Shown one piece after another: positions 61,620 through 64,000 of a DNA stretch of 64,000 bases. The notes under the pieces were generated by a model that was not told where the DNA came from, did not search any database, and was given only the letters and a program-made list of their open reading frames with translations. The stretch comes from Winogradskyella arenosi (GTDB taxonomy: Bacteria; Bacteroidota; Bacteroidia; Flavobacteriales; Flavobacteriaceae). Location: assembly GCF_003337305.1 (NCBI RefSeq), contig NZ_QPJO01000002.1, forward strand, positions 62,001-126,000, read 5' to 3'. The stretch's first letter is position 1. Each line of letters begins with the position of its first letter. Made by a program: the position numbers and the translations under genes.

Positions 61620-61651
61620 ATTAAAATTTCTAAAGTTTTAATTACGCTTTC

Positions 61652-62950
61652 TTATTTATAAATCTTTAAAGTTCGATATCCATAAATTGCGATAAAGCAA
61701 AAACAAATAAAAGGCAAAATAAAAGAGAAATTAACTCCAGAAAAGGGGCCAATTTGCTCAGTATCTATCATTAGGCCTTGTAATATTGGCATTAAAGCCC
61801 CACCAACGATGGCCATAACCAAACCTGCGGCTCCAATAGCCGTATCATCTTCTCTTAAGCCATCTAAGGCAATTCCGTAAATGGTAGGGAACATTAAAGA
61901 CATAAATGCTGAAGTTGCTACGAGTAAATAGAGTCCAACAATACCTTCAATTAAGATGACTCCAGACATGGTTCCCATAGCACAGAGTGCAAAAATCATA
62001 AGTAGTTTTCTAGAGTTGACATACTTCATCAAGAACGTACTAATAAATCTACTGCATAAAAAGATCGCCATTGCTATAATATTATAGTTTTGAGCCTCTG
62101 CTTTTGAAATCCCTAAATTACCTGCATATTGAATAATGAATGTCCAACACATAATCTGAGCTGCCACATAAAAAAGTTGGGCTAAAACCCCTTCTTTATA
62201 TTTTCCATTTTTAAATAATCGTTTAAAAGAAGAAGCGGCACTCGTTGGGTTTTGACTCTGTGTTCTTTTAGGCATTTTAGTAACCGCTATGATAACTAAC
62301 ATGGCAATGACCACAAAGCCAAGAATAACGTAGGGGTTTCTAATAATTTCTAAATCGTGAGTTCTGATAACTGCTTTTTGCGCTTCATTTAAGGTGTTAA
62401 AAACAAGCTCGCCAGCGGCGTTTCGGATATCAGAATCAAGAGCAACAAGTATAAATTTTGAAGCCACAAACATGCCAAATAAAGAGCCAATAGGATTAAA
62501 GGCTTGTGCAAGGTTTAAGCGACGTGTTGCGGTGCGCTCGTCACCCATAGAGAGGATAAAAGGATTTGCAGTAGTTTCTAAAAATGCCAATCCGAAGGTT
62601 AAAATATAAAGTGAGCCTAAAAAGAATCCGAAGACTTCAAATTTTGCAGCCGGATAAAATAATAGGGCCCCAATGGCATAAAGGGTTAGCCCTAAAAGAA
62701 TTCCTTTTTTATAACTATACTTTCTAACAAAAAGCGCTGCAGGTATTGCCATAGTGGCATAACCTCCATAAAAGGCTAATTGTACCAAAGCTGCTTTTGC
62801 AGTTGAAATCTCCATAACCGTTGCAAAGGCAGCGACCATAGGATTGGTAATATCATTAGCAAAGCCCCAAAGTGCGAATAACGAGGTAATGAGTATAAAA
62901 GGTAGTAAGACCTCTTTAGAGACTACGGGTACTTTAGTTGAATTATTCAT
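61652..62950 (-). CDS. fucP: L-fucose:H+ symporter family permease (FHS, MFS)
   Basis: 432 residues with twelve membrane segments. FHS hallmarks are LFALWGFANDITNPMVAAFATVMEISTAKAALVQLAFYGGYATMAIPAALFVRKYSYKKGILLGL in the first half and LAFLETTANPFILSMGDERTATRRLNLAQAFNPIGSLFG near 127-165. A cytoplasmic loop with KMPKRTQSQ follows, then PTIYGIALDGLREDDTAIGAAGLVMAIVGGALMPILQGLMID in the C-terminal half. FucP takes up L-fucose with protons. Placement between aldA and lldD supports fucose (or a similar 6-deoxysugar), though some FHS members carry glucose or galactose. Confidence 0.88.
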   Translation of the reverse strand: MNNSTKVPVVSKEVLLPFILITSLFALWGFANDITNPMVAAFATVMEISTAKAALVQLAFYGGYATMAIPAALFVRKYSYKKGILLGLTLYAIGALLFYPAAKFEVFGFFLGSLYILTFGLAFLETTANPFILSMGDERTATRRLNLAQAFNPIGSLFGMFVASKFILVALDSDIRNAAGELVFNTLNEAQKAVIRTHDLEIIRNPYVILGFVVIAMLVIIAVTKMPKRTQSQNPTSAASSFKRLFKNGKYKEGVLAQLFYVAAQIMCWTFIIQYAGNLGISKAEAQNYNIIAMAIFLCSRFISTFLMKYVNSRKLLMIFALCAMGTMSGVILIEGIVGLYLLVATSAFMSLMFPTIYGIALDGLREDDTAIGAAGLVMAIVGGALMPILQGLMIDTEQIGPFSGVNFSFILPFICFCFIAIYGYRTLKIYK

Positions 62951-62980
62951 TTAGTCTTATTTTTTTAGTTGCGAAGAAAA

Positions 62981-63022
62981 AAAGCACCATCCAAATTAAT
63001 AGCTAAAATGGAATAGTGCTTT
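62981..63022 (-). terminator. Possible terminator between aldA and fucP
   Basis: AAAGCACCATCC and GGAATAGTGCTTT can pair (with a mismatch and a bulge) around a roughly 17-base loop. On the minus strand a T-rich tract follows. It may reduce transcription into fucP. Confidence 0.55.
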
Positions 63023-63041
63023 AGTTATTTAAGGTCAATAT

Positions 63042-64000
63042 CTAGCGGTATTGCGCATAGATCACTTTAGTTTGTAGGTATTCTTCCATACCATGTTTTC
63101 CATCGGCACCACCAATTCCGGATTTTTTCCATCCGGCGTGGAATCCTTGAATAGCTTCAAAATGTTCTCTGTTGATGTAGGTTTCTCCGTATTGTAATTC
63201 TTCAGCAGCATGCATAACTTTATTAAAGTTCTCTGAGAAAATTGAAGAGGTTAAACCATATTCTGAATCATTTGCTAAGGCAATAGCTTCGTCTAAGGTG
63301 CTAAATTTCATTACTGGTAAAACAGGACCAAAAACTTCTTCTTGAATAATTTGCATGTCTTGTCTTACATTGGTTAATAATGTAGGTTGGTAAAAATAGC
63401 CTTTGTCAAACTGAGAAGATTTATTTCCTCCAACTAAAACTTCTGCACCTTCTTTTTTAGCAAATTCAACCATTTCAGCTACTTTATCTAATTGAGGTTT
63501 AGAAACCAATGCACTCATATCTGGATTGTTATCAGAAAAAGCATCTTCTACTTTTAAAGCCTTCATTTTAGCCGTTACCATGTCTAAGAATTGATCATGA
63601 ATAGACTCTTCAACGTACACACGTTCTGCACAGTTACAAACTTGACCGCTATAAATAATTCTAGAACCTACTACGGCATTTACCGCTAATTCTAAGTTAG
63701 CATCAGCACATACAATAGCTGGGGCTTTACCACCTAATTCTAAAGATACTTTAGTGATGTTTTCTGAAGCGGCTTCCATAACTTTCTGACCAGCAAAAAC
63801 ACTACCTGTTAAACTGATAATACCTGTAATTGGGCTTTTAGATAAAGCGTTTCCAACAACGGGTCCAGTACCACAAACAACGTTTAAAACTCCGGCAGGT
63901 AATTCTATTTTCTGAATTAAATCTACCCACTCCATAATAGTGTTCGGTGCAATACAACTTGGTTTAATAACACAAGTATTTCCTGTAATTAAAGAACCAG
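63042..64000 (-). CDS. aldA: Aldehyde dehydrogenase, AldA-like lactaldehyde dehydrogenase (5' end beyond window)
   Basis: The frame is open to the right edge, so the N-terminal part is missing. The visible 319 residues begin GSLITGNTCVIKPSCIAPNTIMEWV, upstream of the Met at 63935, and end GKHGMEEYLQTKVIYAQYR. Motifs: GIISLTGSVFAGQKVMEAASENITKVSLELGGKAP (NAD loop, general base Glu) and the nucleophile region IYSGQVCNCAERVYVEES, which matches AldA closely. EEVFGPVLPVMKF and INREHFEAIQGFHAGWKKSGIGG complete the fold. AldA oxidises L-lactaldehyde to L-lactate with NAD+. fucP and lldD follow on the same strand. Confidence 0.92.
   Translation of the reverse strand, partial: GSLITGNTCVIKPSCIAPNTIMEWVDLIQKIELPAGVLNVVCGTGPVVGNALSKSPITGIISLTGSVFAGQKVMEAASENITKVSLELGGKAPAIVCADANLELAVNAVVGSRIIYSGQVCNCAERVYVEESIHDQFLDMVTAKMKALKVEDAFSDNNPDMSALVSKPQLDKVAEMVEFAKKEGAEVLVGGNKSSQFDKGYFYQPTLLTNVRQDMQIIQEEVFGPVLPVMKFSTLDEAIALANDSEYGLTSSIFSENFNKVMHAAEELQYGETYINREHFEAIQGFHAGWKKSGIGGADGKHGMEEYLQTKVIYAQYR

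Overview
The window looks like chromosomal DNA of a member of the Flavobacteriaceae (Bacteroidota), probably marine. The evidence is AT-rich sequence, many promoters of the Bacteroidota type (TAnnTTTG at -7, sometimes TTTG about 19 bases upstream), almost no Shine-Dalgarno sequences, two secreted proteins with type IX secretion (T9SS) C-terminal sorting domains, paired type II and type III glutamine synthetases, and a DUF3078 protein. I see no insertion sequence, phage, integrase or CRISPR array. There is one tRNA gene.

Layout. 1-1343: end of an unidentified gene, tRNA-Arg(ACG), and about 1.1 kb nearly empty except for a 50-codon gene. 1344-6455: secreted endonuclease I, a Na+/Ca2+ exchanger and a three-repeat T9SS cargo protein. 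7024-10404: divergent glutamine synthetases around a 12-bp inverted repeat. 10631-19163: a tiny secreted peptide, purM, DUF3078, a frameshifted ABC ATPase with a membrane partner, prfA, pyrF, a BtuF-like protein, DUF4197 and purU. 19309-25738: fused B12 acyl-CoA mutase, then OsmC, a 34-residue protein with 11 cysteines, SigZ with a four-cysteine tail, a half DEAD-box protein and an Lrp regulator. 25745-31296: YpdA, a DUF1684 lipoprotein, GNAT, kdsA and typA.

31414-43379 is a surface-polysaccharide locus: MBOAT and SGNH acylation pair, FemAB-like transferase, FdtB and FdtA for a dTDP-3-amino sugar, two tandem flippases, three glycosyltransferases and a KpsS/LipB-like protein. 43641-50691 holds ftsE and the tryptophan operon trpE-G-D-C-F-B on the minus strand, without trpA. 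A complete attenuation leader precedes trpE: consensus promoter, an 18-residue leader peptide containing Trp-Trp-Trp, and a 15-bp terminator hairpin.

50810-58126 contains a MarR-YceI pair with a candidate operator, two rhodaneses, a DsbD with a duplicated N-terminal domain, an aldo/keto reductase, MsrA-MsrB and an SlyD-type FKBP, so it is rich in thiol and methionine redox repair. 58211-59946 has two tandem universal stress proteins. 60468-64000 is a minus-strand L-fucose/L-lactaldehyde set: aldA (running off the window), fucP and lldD.

The items most worth follow-up are the trp attenuator with a nearly leaderless leader peptide, the OsmC / Cys-rich peptide / SigZ group, the inverted repeat between the glutamine synthetases, and the amino-sugar acylation genes. 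All identifications are by reading the sequence; no database search was run.
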